This document shows, one piece after another, positions 12,229-22,808 of a DNA stretch of 64,000 bases. Each line of letters begins with the position of its first letter. The first letter of the stretch is position 1. The translations under genes and the position numbers were made by a program. Source of the DNA: Anastrepha obliqua. Lineage: Eukaryota > Arthropoda > Insecta > Diptera > Tephritidae. The stretch is from contig NC_072897.1 in the NCBI RefSeq assembly GCF_027943255.1, positions 59,978,406-60,042,405 of the forward strand. Reading direction: 5' to 3'. The notes below the pieces were generated by a model. It was not told where the DNA came from, ran no database searches, and saw only the letters and a list, made by a program, of their open reading frames with translations.

Positions 12229-13557
12229 TTATTGGTTTGCTTCCGCAGGTTCGGCGTCATTTAACTGCATGCCAGTCAGCAGTTCGCTGGTGCCGTCGAC
12301 CTCATCCTGCTCCTCCTCCGGATTCGCAGAACGGAATATCTTCAGCTGGGCCTTCCGTATGCCAAACCGAAGTTTATTTTCCACTTTTTGCAGTGGTTCA
12401 AGGCTCTCTTCTGTAATTTGAAGGAGGAACGACACGCTGTGCTTTTGCGGAGCCTCCGCTTTGATGATTGACCAATCGGCCAGGGGTTGTGAGCCTGGAG
12501 TTAGGGAGATAGGGTATTAACTGATTAACTGATTGGTTTCAAACTCCATGTTTGGTATCCAGATGCGAGCCCTCGGCCTTCGTGGTATCTCGCTAGCTGG
12601 AATGAGCTTGAGCCTCAAGCCATCCCAGCTGTTCTGAATTTCGCCAATCGCTTGTGTCAGGGAATGCAATGAGTACTGGTCATCACATTTGATTACCCGG
12701 CAACCGCGAACCACTCCCACCGAGTCGAAACCTGGCGATTGACCCTCCGGGTTCGCCATGACATGGTCGATGATTATGCGAGACAACCGTGCCTCAATCT
12801 CCGACCATTTGTCAAGCACAGGTTTGCCGCGGTTGGAAGTTTCGTCCACCAGTGCCGTTTGAAGATGGTCCCGTGCCACCTCACAGAATTGTTTGGTCAG
12901 TTTGGGGACAACCGCACCCTGATCTGAGATCTTGTGCTCCTTTGTTGCCCTTTTGTTTTTGTCTTCCGAACGGTTACGTTTTTTGGCCTCTGTCTTTCGG
13001 GCGGTTTGGAATGCCAGATATTCGTCCACCACCTTTTGACACCTTGCCTTGTCAGCCTCATCTTTGGGATGAGCTTTACCTTCGGTCTCGTTCTTACGAA
13101 TCCTGCCAAGAATAGCGAGAGCCCTCTGGTAGAGCTTATACCTTGATGGGCATTTATTGGCGCGCTTTTGCCCCATGGCTTTAGCGGATGTTGTCGGTTC
13201 ATTTATTGTTGTTGGCGTGCTGTGGCCCACAGCTTTGCCCTCAACTGTTTCCAGGCTAGAGGCCAGGAGCTCATCCTCCGTGGAAGATCCGGTCCCCATT
13301 TTGTCATGGGTGACCGATTGTTTGTCCTGTCGCTTAGTATGTGTGTCCGTTTGTGCTGTCAGTGCGTCCGTTTGGCTTTCCGTCACTTTGTCCGTCTGTT
13401 TCTCGCCGCTATCCGATTTTTGTTTTTTTATTGGTTTCATTATTCTGGTTCGTACGGTCGCCTGCCCCGCCCAAGGAGCTGCGCATGTCGCCATGCGCGG
13501 TGACCAAGGAGGAATTAGGGGAAATAACCGGTCGACCATGGCAGCGCCCCATACCAT
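12229..13557 (-). pseudogene. LINE ORF1 (gag-like nucleic-acid-binding protein)
   Basis: One frame of 443 codons runs from 13557 to 12229, broken only by an in-frame stop at 12517-12519. The sequence before it contains an 8-base direct repeat (cagttaat twice on the minus strand). The N-terminal third is low-complexity and hydrophilic, rich in T, K, Q and D (TDALTAQTDTHTKRQDKQS). The middle is basic (KKRNRSEDKNKR), and the C-terminal part has a compact domain ending near RARIWIPNMEF. I see no CCHC knuckles. ORF1 ends at TAA 12229-12231, two bases before the ORF2 ATG at 12226, a spacing compatible with termination-reinitiation. Function as an RNA-binding gag-like protein is inferred from position. 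Confidence 0.8.
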
Positions 13558-13826
13558 GGCAAGGCCACCGTTACAGCCTGAGGCGGCCTGATATCAAGAG
13601 GGATCCGTTCGAAGACAGCCTTGTTTAGTCCGCCGGCTGCCAAACCCACCCAATAGGCACGGGTCGCATAACACCTTGGGTTGAGGGAGTTTTTTTAACG
13701 AAGTTTACGTCTTCGGCCTGTGTGGTTCGCGGGAGACCTACTCTCCTACCTTCCATATCTGGGAGGTGTTCCCCTATCCACCACCCGGGGACGCGCCCTC
13801 TAGGGATAACAGGCTCCCCCAAGGGG
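13558..13826 (-). other. 5' leader of the minus-strand LINE
   Basis: A GC-richer stretch upstream of ORF1, starting near the short palindrome tcccccaaggggg (13814-13826). An open frame exists (13822-13625) but resembles nothing I know, and I treat it as leader. LINE leaders of this group carry an internal promoter. I cannot identify its elements here. Confidence 0.5.
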
Positions 13827-13828
13827 GT

Positions 13829-14202
13829 TGATGGTCGGCATCATTACAGGACACAACCCATGGGGTCAGTATATGACCACCATTGGAGTCATCGAGAACC
13901 CGGTTTGCCTGGCATGCTTGGAGGCGGATAGCACTGAGCACTTTCTCTGTGAGTGTCCAGCCTTTGCTAGAGCAAGGCTACGAGTATTCGGTTCCGATGT
14001 CATGAGAATGAGTAATATTCGTTTTCTAAAACTGGAGGAGATTTACAGATTTGCCAAAGAATCAGGAAAATTCTCACAGAACAAACTATCTGTATCTCTG
14101 TCTCTATTCTTTAATGTCTCGTTCTCTGATACTTTTTTCCTTCCCTCCTTGACTATCTACCCCCTTTCCAGAGCTTTAAATACAATGGGCTCTTTAGCCT
14201 GA
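13829..14202 (+). pseudogene. LINE ORF2 C-terminus (zinc-finger tail)
   Basis: Resumes the plus-strand LOA-type ORF2 after the nested element. VGIITGHNPWGQYM is the conserved post-RNase H motif, followed by C-x2-C...H-x4-C (CLACLEADSTEHFLCEC), the usual terminal zinc finger, then ARARLRVFG. Only a short untranslated tail follows before Tc1 sequence at about 14238. The match in strand, clade and domain order to the fragment ending at 8724 is why I treat them as one element. Confidence 0.83.
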
Positions 14203-14237
14203 GTGTTTTAGGAGCCACCAAATCTCCTGGTGCTCCT

Positions 14238-14797
14238 TGGCTGATGGACCCCAGAGAGTTTGGCGTAAGCCTCTCACAGCACTACAAAATAAAAATATTA
14301 TCCCTAGCGTAAAGTTTGGAAAACTATCAGTAATGATTTGGGGTGGTATATCAACAATGGGAGTGGGTGAAATCAAAATTTTGGACGAAATAATGACGAA
14401 GGAAGTATATCTTGATATTTAAAAAAACGAATTGACTTCCAGGATTAGAAAATTCGGCTTTGTTGACCCAGAAAATTCGAACCAATTTAAATACAAATAC
14501 TATCAAGATAATGATCCCAAACATAAATCTTATTTATGCGGGCCTGGTTACTCTCCCACTGCACCAAAGTTATTGATACTCCCGCCCAAAGTCCCGACAT
14601 TAACCCAATCGAATATTTGTGGGTTCATTTAAAAAGAAAAGTAGAAAAAAGATCGCCAACTAATAAAACTGAATCAAAACATCAAAGAAGAGTGGGAAAA
14701 AATACCATTGGAATTTGATATTCCGAAACTAATTAAATCAATGCGAAGTCGTCTTCAAGCGGTAATTGATGCCCAAGGAGGACATACGAAATATTAA
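14238..14797 (+). pseudogene. Tc1-like transposase, C-terminal half
   Basis: Continues the protein begun at 4925. It has VMIWGGIS, the second catalytic aspartate in YYQDNDPKHKSYLC, and the third acidic region around SPDINPIEYLWVHLKRK, consistent with DD34E. A stop at about 14420 and frame changes near 14545-14650 interrupt it. The terminal segment LQAVIDAQGGHTKY ends at TAA 14795-14797, only about 15 bases before the right ITR, the usual Tc1 layout. Confidence 0.87.
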
Positions 14798-14809
14798 CCC
14801 CAAAAGATT

Positions 14810-15030
14810 GCATTTTTTGTTGTTTTCATCAGTTATGCAAAGATTTTTTTGACACTTGTTAAATAGAGTAAACATCTTTTTTGTTGTAGTTTTTGTAATG
14901 TGTGTGTTTATTTAATAACTGTTGGCGCCTAATAGTCGAAGACAAGTATAGTATTGGAATGTGCGTATAAATTTGTTGTTTGCTTTTTTATTTATTGTTG
15001 GAATTCTCGATCAAAGCTAAAATTTAAAAT
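14810..15030 (-). repeat. Right inverted terminal repeat of Tc1-like element
   Basis: Reverse complement of most of the left ITR, with about 90% or better visual identity. It starts at catcagttatgcaaagattt and runs through ttggaattctcgatcaaagc. The outermost segment matching 4528-4560 is missing, so this end is truncated or diverged. Bases 15031-15326 beyond it contain nothing I can assign. Confidence 0.85.
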
Positions 15031-15326
15031 TTAGGAGCGTAGTAGAGAACGCTTTCGGTCATTTGAAAGCAAAGTTAAAAAAAATTTCAACAAATTTCGA
15101 ATTCGCACATCAACGAATAGTAACCAGAATCGACGTATTATACTTAAGATCACAACTTCAGCGCAGATCATATAAGAGAATAAACCGGTTCGTTTTTATG
15201 TTCTTATGTTTTTATGTTTATAATTAAAGTACCAACAACAAATACAAGGAGATTTTTTGTTCGGCTAGTTCTAAACTAAAAGTTTTAATTCAATTTATCT
15301 GCAAACTTAAAAAAAAAAAAATTCAT

Positions 15327-15696
15327 TTATTTTCTTCTTCTTACACTAATTGGCGCGATTTTGGCCGAGCTTAACAAAGCGCGCCAGTCGTTTCTTTCTC
15401 GTGCTAACCGGCGCCAATTGGACACATCAAGTGAAGCCAAGTCCTTCTACACCTGATCTTTCTAACGCAAAGGAGGCCTTCCTCTTCCTCTGTTACCACC
15501 AGCTGGTACCGCATCAAATACTTTCAGAGCCAGAGCGTTCGTATCCATTCGGACGACATGACCCAGCCAGCGTGCCGCGGGATCTTTATGCGCTATGTCT
15601 ATGCCGTCGTAAAGCTCGTACAGTTCATCGTTTCATCGCCTGCTATATTCGCCGTTGCCAACGTGCAAAGGTCCAAAAATATTGCCCAGAATTCAT
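15327..15696 (-). pseudogene. C-terminal remnant of a non-LTR retrotransposon
   Basis: The minus strand reads through GPLHVGNGEYSRR, WLGHVVRMDTNALALKVFDA, RGRGRPPLR and NWRRLARERNDWRALLSSAK to a stop at 15327-15329. This GHVxRM...RGRPxxRW...NWRxxAxxRxxWR pattern is the conserved far C-terminus of a common insect non-LTR ORF2. Three in-frame stops are present. No RT domain remains, so it is a 5'-truncated relic. The open frame on the plus strand here is only its antisense shadow. Bases 15697-16121 beyond it hold no recognisable gene. Confidence 0.8.
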
Positions 15697-16490
15697 TTAT
15701 CACATCTACATATTTTTTAATTATTCTAAATTGAAAGATTTATACCCGTCAAAGATATGGTGCACTTAACTATAGTGCTTCTGCGTACATAGCATACCGT
15801 CTAAAGCTCAACATTATGCTATGGAACAAAGTAACCTAAATTTATTAGATTAATTGTGAATTTTGAACTTTATTTCCCTCGACGAAAGCACAAAGCTTCT
15901 TGTGGTCAATTCTACTGCCATGTCTGCATATATTTATATACTATATGTCTCTTTTGCAGCCTCATAGTTGTGGTGCGATCAAATTTTTCTGTAAAATGAA
16001 TGCATAATTAATAAAATTTAACAAATTTGTAGCAAATTCTGCAACAAAATTTTGTTACATTTTATTTGATTTATGTCTACAAATCTGTTTTCTTTGCCGG
16101 CGTCCGTTTTATTTAGTCTTTACTTTGACCACTGTTGCCAACTCCAATAAATCTGAGTCGCTAGGGCCAACATCAAAAGTCGCTAGAAAGTCGCTAACTC
16201 CATCAGGGGCGGATCCTAAATTTCATTCTGAGAGGTGCACAAGAGGCCAGCTGCGGACTTAAAATTTGTAGATGAAGAATAATTAAACCAGTAATATCAA
16301 CTCTACTGAAATTTGAGAAAAAATGTAATAAAAATTTTACAGAATTCATTCGGAAGCTGTTAAATAAATAAAGGTGTCTTTTTCATGCCACTTTTCCCCT
16401 ATTGATAATATATATTTAATTCTTTAACCACATTTGTTACTCTAATGTTTTGTAGGAAATATTTTTAAGTACGTTCGTTGTAGTTTGTTT

Positions 16491-16606
16491 TTATTAGAGG
16501 ACGAAGAATTAACAGACGATAATTCCAGTGAAGAATTAGAAATCTCTTTTGAAGATGTTTTATGGAATGATGAGAGAATGGACTCATCGGACATTAAAGA
16601 AGAATA
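16491..16606 (+). other. Short plus-strand acidic frame inside the hAT element
   Basis: An open segment reads EDEELTDDNSSEELEISF and ends DSSDIKEE then TAA. It is strongly acidic, on the strand opposite to the transposase and near the element's 3' end, preceded by a pyrimidine-rich stretch ending in TAG. It could be a leftover last exon of another transposon gene, or chance. The surrounding bases 16210-16900 contain no other coding signal. Confidence 0.3.
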
Positions 16607-16907
16607 AATTATTTGTTAACTTACCTATCAGTCAATGAGGTGGAATATAGAATATAAGAAAATTATATATTAGCATAAAATTAAGAAATCATACATAACA
16701 AATCTTTTTGTACATCTAACGCATGAGTATAATAAAATTTTATTAGTGCTTAATTAAATAATAATTACATAATGCATCGTTTGTAACAACATACATATAG
16801 GTAAAAAAGGCTAATGCCTAATGTTTAATTAAGTATATTATGATCATTGTAACGATCAGATAAATTCTTTAAATTTCAATTTCAGATCAGATCAAAAAAT
16901 ATGTGTG

Positions 16908-18968
16908 CTATTCATCTTCATCGTCTTCACTTAGTAAATTAAATAATTCTTCAGTCTCATGCTCATCTGATAAAGTTGCAGTTGAAGTAGAGGGTTGAAT
17001 GTCGTCTAAAAGCTGATATTGCTATTCAACGGGGTTTGTTGTAAAAGAATAACTTTTGTTGGTTCCAATGAGTTGCAGCACTTCCGGCGGTATATCAAAC
17101 GATGTACAATCTTTATTTTGTTTTTTTAACTGATCTCTCAACAGAATTAGTGCATTAATTGTGTTTAACGACATTCTGTTGCGTTGTTTTGTTTTTATAA
17201 TGTTCATAGAACTGAATACTCTCTCGACCTCGGCATTTGAATGTGGCAAGGATAGAATAGTGATTGCCAGTTTTGAAATCAAAGAAAAGGGATTCTCTCC
17301 TGCGGCATTTTTGTACTGTAAAACTTCACTCCAAAATTGAACAGAGTTAGTAGTGTTATTCCACTTAATGAAGTTGATATTATGCCATTCTTGCAGCATA
17401 CCATCTATGAAATCGTCATTAAAACCCAATTCTTTGGCTACATCGGCTATTGCATTATTTTTATTTACTTTTAATGTTTCTTCAACATTTAACAACGACA
17501 TTTTTTTCAGAATAGCGACATTACTTGGTAGTCTATGTTGAATCTCCTTCATGAGTTTCAGACTAAATTCAATGCATCTCTTCTTCAAATCATTTTTATT
17601 TTCTTGCGGCAAACTTGACTGGGACAATTTCTGTTCAAATGCAAAGCCAAGGTGGGGATTAGCGTACATACATTCGTTGGGAACTATTGTCGTCAACAAA
17701 TCAACAGTTGGAAAAACTATGTTTTTTCCTAGCGATTGCATGAGAAACACAAGAGTGTCGAGTAATTTTGTGGGGTCATTGTCTTCACCTTCAAATGCTT
17801 TTAGTGCTATTTGTACGTCTTTTAAAGTATGCTTAAGGTGAAACATGTAAAGTTGACTTAAGTCGTCACAATACATCTGGTACAAAAGATCAGCTGTGTG
17901 GCAATTGTCTTGAACTCTTGAAAGCGAAAAATGTAGCTTTAGTTCTTCCCATTGCTCCAGAATCCTGCGTACAGCTGGTTCAATTGAAAGCCAACGAGTT
18001 GCACAGACTTTCAAAATTTTTAGCGGCTGTTTCCCGCAATTTATGGTTTCAAAAATTTTTTTATATTCTCCTTGTCTTTTGGGAGAAATCGAAAACCAAT
18101 TGTAGGTTTCCCGTACAAGAAATTCTATGCGCCTGGGTATAGTATTTACTGACGCGTGTGAAACCGCAAGCTGTAGAGAATGACATACGCAACGAATCAA
18201 TATCAAATGTGATAAGCCATATTCTCTCTTGAGCAGTTCGAAAAGACCATTATTTACTCCGACCATTACAGAGGCATTATCAGTACCAATTCCTACCATA
18301 TTAGCGATTGGGATTTTAAGATTTTCACAAGAACAGCAGATAGGTTTTGAGCATCTGCAGTTTCCACTGAGGCAAGCTTGAGAAATGCTGATCTAATGGT
18401 TTGGTTTTTTATACTATAGTACCTTATTACGATTCCTAGTGTTTTTGAAACTGATACATCTGTGGATTCATCTATTAGTACACTGTATTTTTGATTACCT
18501 ATATCGTGAACCAATGATTGCGTAAAATGTGGGGCCAAAACTTCGGTTATAATATTAGCACACTTTGTACGATGTAATTGCATGTTTTTAGCGCTTTCAT
18601 CAGTGGAAAACAACTTTTTACACAGTACGCCTAAATGATCTACAGTTGAAATGGAGCAATGTTCAGCAATGAATAGAGAAAGGGCACCTTCCGCTCTGCT
18701 TGATATTCTAACCGTAGTTTTCGGAGCAATTTTCACAGGTAAAATGGTTTGTGTTTTTTTTTAAATCCAATTTTTGTTTGTGCTTATTAGATTTTAAATG
18801 TTTTTTAACATCACTTAGTTTAGCATAAAATTCTGTTACACATATTTGACATCTTGCTTTAGTTGAATCTCCAAAGACTGGTTTCAGCCATCCCTTGAAT
18901 TCAGGCTGTGTTTCCCATACATCTCGATATTTTTGAACGTACTGCTTTTTTTTCAGAGGTAAATCCAT
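16908..18968 (-). pseudogene. hAT transposase (BED finger, RNase H-like core, dimerisation domain)
   Basis: Starts at ATG 18968 (MDLPLKKKQYVQKYRD). A BED-type zinc finger follows with CQIC (near 18846) and H-x4-H (KHLKSNKHKQK). A frame change lies in a T-run near 18756. The core contains VLIDESTDVS (first catalytic aspartate region) and VGIGTDNASVMVG (second), with another frame change near 18320. The C-terminal hAT dimerisation segment is ITILSLPHSNAEVERVFSSM. A TAG at 17022-17024 ends the main frame, but the same frame continues into an acidic tail (TEELFNLLSEDDEDE) to a stop at 16908-16910, suggesting the TAG may be a mutation. It belongs to the ZBED/SCAND3-like insect hAT group (inference). 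Confidence 0.88.
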
Positions 18969-19479
18969 ATTTTATATTTACTTAAAATGAATTAAAAAGG
19001 ACGCTAGAGGATAGTAAACAATCAACTGAGCCGATATCAATTCAATTGCTTCGCGTACAGAAAATAATAAAATCCGGGGATTCCCGACCTCATTGCTCTT
19101 ATGTGATCAGTGGTAAAAATAATTTGGTTACTCGTTACAATTGTATGAAACAAGGTCGATAATTTATCGACGATAACACACCAATAGGTAGTGCGTTTTT
19201 TTTATCTATAGTCAGTAAATTGCTACCGTAGAGTATGGAAGGTAAAGGGCATTCACGGGTAATCAAGTTGACAGAAAAGTATCAATTGCCTAAAACGGTT
19301 TTGATTTGCTCAAAAGTCGCCAGATAAGTCGCTAAATAATTTTTGTCGTCAAAACTTTTTTTTTGTCGCCAAGACTCAAGCAAAAGTCGTCACTTCTAGC
19401 GACAAAGTCGCTAAATTGGCAACATTGACTTTGACGCTTCTCCTTACATGGGGGAGATAAATTTTATATGGGTAATCTC

Positions 19480-19800
19480 GGCGGCCACCGTAGCCGAATG
19501 GGTTGGTGCATGACTACCATCCGGAATTCACAAAGAGAACGTAGGTTCGAATCTCAGTAAAACACCAAAATTAAGGAAAACATTTTTCTAGTAGCGGTCG
19601 CCCCTCGGCAGGCAATGCCAAACCTCCGATTGTACTTCTGCCATGAAATAGCTTCTGATAAAAATATCTGCCGTTCGGAGTCGGCTTGAAACTGTAGGTC
19701 CCTCCATTTGTGGGAAGACATCAAGACGCACACCACAAATGGGAGGAGGAGCTCGGCCAAACACCCAAAAAGGGTGTATGCGCCTATTATATATTGTATA
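19480..19800 (+). mobile_element. tRNA-derived SINE
   Basis: The head contains a Pol III A box (tagccgaatgggttgg, 19491-19506) and a B box (ggttcgaatct, 19544-19554) spaced about 38 bases apart, like a tRNA gene. The body (cggtcgcccctcggcaggca, ctgccgttcggagtcggctt, ggaggaggagctcggccaaa) and an AT-rich tail (tatatattgtatataa) complete a ~320-bp unit. I recognise this body from tephritid fruit-fly genomes. Reading frames crossing it are not genes. Transcription by RNA polymerase III is inferred from the boxes. Confidence 0.8.
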
Positions 19801-20848
19801 TAATCTCGTTTTTCAATTACGAATTGGAAGTTAAACACGAAAAAGTACATATTTTAAGAGACCCTCAATATTTATTTTATTGCATGAAAAAGCATATTTG
19901 TATGTTACCGTAAGTATATTTCAATCAGTAACAAAAACTGTTTAAACTAATTGGCACATTTTTCTGATTACATATGTATGTATGTATGCAATTAAGCAAA
20001 AGTCCAAAGCAACCATGACCTACATGACCGGATTGACATATTGTCGTGACTGAATTCCTGTCTAACAAATGCAAAAACAATTCTCATCTACATATGCGAA
20101 AATTTTTAAGTTTTAAGTCTTTGTTTCTTTCTTTTAGCTTAAAGCTACCGAAAATGTAGGTTAAAAACAAACTGTATTATTAAACAAAATAATGTTAAAA
20201 AAGATCACTCTGAGAAGAGTTTAGTGCTAATAAAAATTTGTGGATTCTTATAAAGTTTAATTTTTTGCTCGTTTTAAGGTTATGCAAGAATATAAAATCT
20301 TCTTCTCTCAACATTGAAAACCTTTTTACACATTATAAAAAGCGTTCTAATTTACTGAATGCGAATTAAAACCATAGAAGTGTAATCATTTCGTCCATCC
20401 CTCAATCCTTAGTGGGACATAGGACATCATGACGTGTATTCATAGCAACAAAAAAATACTAGAAAATACTGAAGAAACTATAACGACGTTTTTACAAAAA
20501 GAGTACCTTGCTATATAGCCCCAAATATAGCAAAAATCTCGTTCTCCTAACAGAAAACTCATTTTATATCCAAAGCTAGGCAACACTGAATAGCGAGAGA
20601 GAGATTTGACTGCTGGAAGGAGAAGTACACCAACAATAACCGCAATCGCGGGCAATGTGACCAGATGTTAAAAAGTAAAGCTAAATATAACTGAGTGAAT
20701 TACTGAACTAATTAAAAAAAAATGTATATTTTACAAAATGAAAAATGTCATGAAGAAAGAACTAACACTCCGGGAGCAAATAAATAAATAATAAAATATT
20801 TTTCAAAAACTGAAATTCTAAGTCTAGCGACTAGAAAAACAAAATATA
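19801..20848. other. No recognisable gene
   Basis: AT-rich sequence with short chance frames only. A minus-strand frame at 20440-20655 looks hydrophobic but has no recognisable motif. I see no repeats paired elsewhere in the window that I can support. Confidence 0.5.
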
Positions 20849-21360
20849 CATTCTGTCAAAAAAGAGCCGGGAATTGTTCAATAAAAAGCAAAATAATTGT
20901 TTAATCATCAAATTTTATTTTGTCGCCTTTCAAATGGGGTCCATTCGAAGCAATACACATACGCCAATGATTTTGTTCAGTCATCAAACACCTTTTAAAC
21001 ACGTTTGAAGAAATCTTCTTCAGCGAATTCACCTAATGGCCTCTATCGACTCAAAGTGGCGTCCGCGGAGTGACAATTTAAAATTTGGGAAAGGGAAAAA
21101 GTCACAGGGGGCTAAATCCGGTGAATACGGTGGTTGTTCGATGATATTTGTCGAGTTTTTGGTCAAACGAGTGTTCACAATATGAGCCTTGTAAAACGGT
21201 GCGTAATCATGGTGCAAAATCTATGAGTTTTCTTTCCACAAATTGGGTCGTTTCCTACGCACATTCTCTCTCATACGCCGCATAACTTCCAAATAATATT
21301 CTTTATATATACATAATAACCATTTGACCGTTATTCGGCCCTGAGCGAATTTGCCAGAAT
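20849..21360 (-). pseudogene. mariner transposase, C-terminal half plus 3' terminus
   Basis: The minus strand encodes EYYLEVMRRMRENVRRKRP, ILHHDYAP (second catalytic aspartate region) and PPYSPDLAPCDFF (third aspartate of the DD34D triad), ending near KIKFDD with a stop at 20901-20903. An in-frame stop sits just before ILHHD. The plus strand at 20849 has TA followed by CATTCTGTCAAAAAAGAGCC, probably the mariner terminal repeat. The N-terminal half and other terminus are absent beyond about 21360, so this is a truncated relic. Confidence 0.85.
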
Positions 21361-21692
21361 CAGCTGATGGCCTAACGTCATTTGGGATGTGTTTAACAAA
21401 ATTGAGCTTGTGTTAGTGATATACAAAAAAATCAACGGAACCAATGATCGTGTCATGGCAACGGTTTGTATACAAATACGGTGAATACAAATGAGCAAAA
21501 GTGTGTTATTTCATTGTGCGTTATTTCAAGTGAGTTTTTGCTTAATTTAAAATTAATATCTAAATGAAATGCGCGGTTCTAAATTGTGATAGCGTAAAAA
21601 CCGTAAGTAACAAATCTTTTCGCTTTCTATCGGACGCTGCTTCCAGTCCCGCCGGAGACAAGATCCGTTCAACCCGAAAGAAGTCGCATATA

Positions 21693-22006
21693 GTCACATA
21701 CGTATACTAACTACATGAATACCTATGTATATAGCCACATATATTATATATATATATATATATATGCACATAAGTATATAAGTATATAAACCTAATATAA
21801 TTATTCATTGAAAAGAGAGAGAGAAAGATTGAAGTTGTGTTAAATAAAATGAGTACTAATTTACAAATATGCTTAAGAGAACCTAGCCTAAGTTTAATAA
21901 ATATGTGTATTACCGTTAATTTACCTTTGTTACTATTTTAAGAAATAAAGAAGTTTTAGTTTTGATAAAGATACTGAAGAGACGTGTTTGAATCACAAAA
22001 CGTTAT
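21693..22006 (+). repeat. 5' LTR
   Basis: Matches 27269-27571 over its whole length (for example acgtatactaactacatg, gagaacctagcctaagttta, gaagagacgtgtttgaatca). It differs by a few substitutions and by a longer TA-repeat near 21740-21765. The primer site follows immediately. Confidence 0.87.
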
Positions 22007-22019
22007 TGGCGACGAGGAT
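22007..22019 (+). other. Primer-binding site
   Basis: TGGCGACGAGGAT begins directly at the LTR end. It begins TGG, as expected for pairing to a tRNA CCA end. I have not identified the tRNA. Bases 22020-22808 are an AT-rich untranslated leader without features I can name. Confidence 0.7.
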
Positions 22020-22808
22020 TAAAGCTACAAAAATTCTAGAACAGTATTCTGAGCAGAGTCACACTGTGTCTATTATTTCATTATTTAAAAAAATTCGGCA
22101 CCAAATTTATTCCGATAAGAATAAATAAATGTTTTTCTTTTGTTTCAAAAATACGAAAAGATTTGTGTAAAATTTAAACTGTGAAAATTTATCGAAGTAT
22201 CTAAGTTCTGATGACCTCTATCAAGGACAGTGAACTTGTAAAAATCAAAAATAAAGAAAAATATCTTCAGAAGTGTGCTTAATTTTGACCTTCAGTAAGG
22301 ACAGTGAACTATTAAAATACAACAACTCCGTTGTACCTCTTTAGCCTATAAGAAAAAAAGGCAGAGACTTAAAACAATAAAACAACAATTGCACCTGCTT
22401 AAACATTAAGTGAAAGTTCCGTAGCCTAAACAATAAATACAAGAGCAATTCTGTAATAAGAGAGCAAAATTAGCAACAATTATAGCAAGCGGAGCATATG
22501 TAGCAGCAAAATCATACAAACATGCAAGCATAATTGGAAGTTGTACCTGCTTGAACACCCAGACAAACTTTATGGTGATCGTTTCAAATTACGAAAACAA
22601 GTAAAGTGGGTCCACAACAACAATTATCCTCAGTGAAAACGGCAACAAACACCAGAAGGTCATTCTTGTGAGCATAAGTACTGAAAATTTTCGCGTAACT
22701 ATACATACATAAGTACATACTTTATATTTTTGAGTAATTTAAAATTACATACATATACTATATATATTTCGCACAAAAAAAAAAACAAACAAAAAAAAAA
22801 TAATCATT

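Larger units (their letters stand above)
8725..13826 (-). mobile_element. Near full-length LOA-type LINE (minus strand)
   Basis: Reads on the minus strand from a 5' leader (about 13826-13558) through ORF1 (13557-12229), ORF2 (12226-8838), a short 3' UTR and a terminal (AACC)n tail (TTGG repeats on plus at 8725-8742). Only a handful of inactivating changes are visible, so it is younger than its host LINE. It interrupts the plus-strand LINE between 8724 and 13829. I see no convincing target-site duplication beyond a TTG shared by both junctions. Confidence 0.86.
5405..14237 (+). mobile_element. LOA-type LINE, 5'-truncated, split by a second LINE
   Basis: Endonuclease, RT and RNase H sequence occupies 5405-8724. 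The C-terminal zinc-finger part resumes at 13829 after a minus-strand LINE of the same broad clade. It ends in a short 3' tail with a stem-capable segment (ggagccacca...tggtgctcc, 14211-14235) directly before Tc1 sequence resumes. It lacks ORF1. Presence of an RNase H domain C-terminal to RT, and motif resemblance, place it in the LOA/I group rather than Jockey. Exact ends and a TSD could not be fixed by eye. Confidence 0.82.
4528..15030 (+). mobile_element. Tc1-like DNA transposon with long inverted repeats, split by LINEs
   Basis: Long inverted terminal repeats (4528-4790 and 14810-15030) enclose a DD34E transposase whose 5' half ends near 5404 and 3' half resumes near 14238. The left end is TA followed by CAGTTTGTCAAG. 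A related motif (agtgtcaaaaaaatctttgc, 4737-4756) recurs at the inner edge of the left ITR, giving the IR/DR arrangement of S/Paris/Minos-type Tc1 elements. The outer ~35 bases of the right ITR appear lost. About 8.8 kb of nested LINE sequence separates the halves. Transposase frameshifts show the element is dead. Confidence 0.88.
16130..19427 (-). mobile_element. hAT transposon with TIRs and 8-bp TSD
   Basis: Flanked by identical 8-bp direct repeats ACTTTGAC at 16122-16129 and 19428-19435, the TSD length of hAT elements. The termini are CACTGTTGCCAACT at left and, in reverse complement, CAATGTTGCCAATT at right (12 of 14 match). Both ends carry repeated AGTCGC or GCGACTTT motifs within ~150 bases, likely transposase-binding sites. 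The single gene inside is a BED-finger hAT transposase on the minus strand. Length 3298 bp is typical of an autonomous copy, but the gene is frameshifted. A CAGGGGCGGATCC motif at 16204 could mark a further nested end; I found no partner. Confidence 0.92.

Noticed and set aside
12789..13628. Several plus-strand frames rich in F, C and R
   Set aside because: Shadows of the LINE ORF1 on the minus strand.
13802..13815. agggataacaggct resembles a large-subunit rRNA segment
   Set aside because: Match is only about 14 bases and lies in the LINE leader; no rRNA flanks on either side.
15350..15769. Plus-strand 139-codon open frame
   Set aside because: Antisense of a non-LTR ORF2 C-terminus whose conserved motifs read on the minus strand.
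16204..16216. CAGGGGCGGATCC as the end of another hAT-like element
   Set aside because: No matching inverted end or TSD found nearby.
19554..19913. Two frames over the SINE
   Set aside because: The sequence is a Pol III-type SINE with A and B boxes, not a protein gene.
20440..20655. Hydrophobic minus-strand frame
   Set aside because: No recognisable domain, start context or relative; probably chance.
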